Of a DNA stretch of 32,722 nt, positions 32,694 to 32,722 are shown piece by piece. The stretch covers positions 1 through 32,722 of the forward strand of contig RFIZ01000171.1 in NCBI GenBank assembly GCA_003695105.1, read 5' to 3'. The position numbers and the translations under genes are program-made. This DNA comes from Fidelibacterota bacterium (GTDB taxonomy: Bacteria > Fidelibacterota > Marinisomatia > Marinisomatales > J089). Below the pieces are notes generated by a model, which worked only from the letters and a program-made list of their open reading frames with translations, searched no databases and was not told the DNA's origin. Numbering within the stretch: position 1 is the stretch's first letter; the number at the start of each line of letters is the position of its first letter.

Positions 32694-32722
32694 TTCCAGA
32701 CCACATCCACTCCCCGGGCCCA

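Noticed and set aside
1..32722. CRISPR arrays, insertion sequences, attachment sites, tRNA or rRNA genes
   Set aside because: I saw no spaced direct repeats, transposase motifs or cloverleaf-like sequences on either strand.

Overview
The window looks like the chromosome of a Gram-negative bacterium of the FCB superphylum (Bacteroidota, Calditrichota, Marinimicrobia and relatives). The evidence is a fused LpxC-FabZ enzyme, a secreted phosphatase ending in a FlgD-like/type IX sorting-like domain, a complete outer-membrane biogenesis gene block, and GC-rich, tightly packed genes with many ATGA and TAATG overlaps. The phylum cannot be fixed from sequence reading alone. I saw no mobile element, phage gene, CRISPR array, tRNA or rRNA, so this is mostly a housekeeping region. 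The less ordinary features are small ones inside or between known genes.

Layout, left to right. Positions 1-860 (minus) hold the N-terminal part of a NfeD-type membrane serine protease, cut by the window edge. Positions 925-4386 (plus) hold a secreted alkaline-phosphatase-fold protein, a lipid A-type acyltransferase, TsaC (tRNA t6A synthesis) and a DUF3108 protein. Positions 4383-14376 (minus) hold the envelope block, in transcription order uppS, bamA, skp, lpxD, lpxC-fabZ, lpxA, an unrecognised exported probable beta-barrel protein, dxr and rseP. These genes link isoprenoid supply (Dxr, UppS), lipid A synthesis (LpxD, LpxC, LpxA), outer-membrane protein insertion (BamA, Skp) and envelope stress proteolysis (RseP).

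Positions 14464-16883 (minus) hold a two-cluster ferredoxin, a structured non-coding stretch with a terminator, an Mrp/ApbC ATPase whose usual CxxC region is replaced by a longer beta-rich segment, and an unknown multi-pass membrane protein. Positions 17040-19717 (plus) hold an MFS exporter overlapping an FGGY sugar kinase. Then come a HAD phosphatase with a small CopD/HemJ-like membrane protein (minus) and an exported PEBP-family protein (plus).

From 21448 to 30648 everything is on the minus strand: a lipase of the Bacillus/Staphylococcus type, an S9 peptidase, CsaA, a homocysteine methyltransferase, a MarR regulator, MutY, PlsC, a short-chain dehydrogenase, a DJ-1 protein and a C1-type aminopeptidase, nearly all overlapping or a few bases apart. 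The right end holds an Lrp/AsnC regulator overlapping glutamine synthetase, preceded by an AT-rich region with three perfect palindromes.

I found no wholly new multi-gene system. The best leads are: lpxA lacking an ATG, GTG or TTG before its conserved first coil while sharing a reading frame with lpxC-fabZ; the Mrp segment swap; the structured RNA after the ferredoxin gene; predicted leaderless promoters at nfeD and marR; and the unknown protein between lpxA and dxr.
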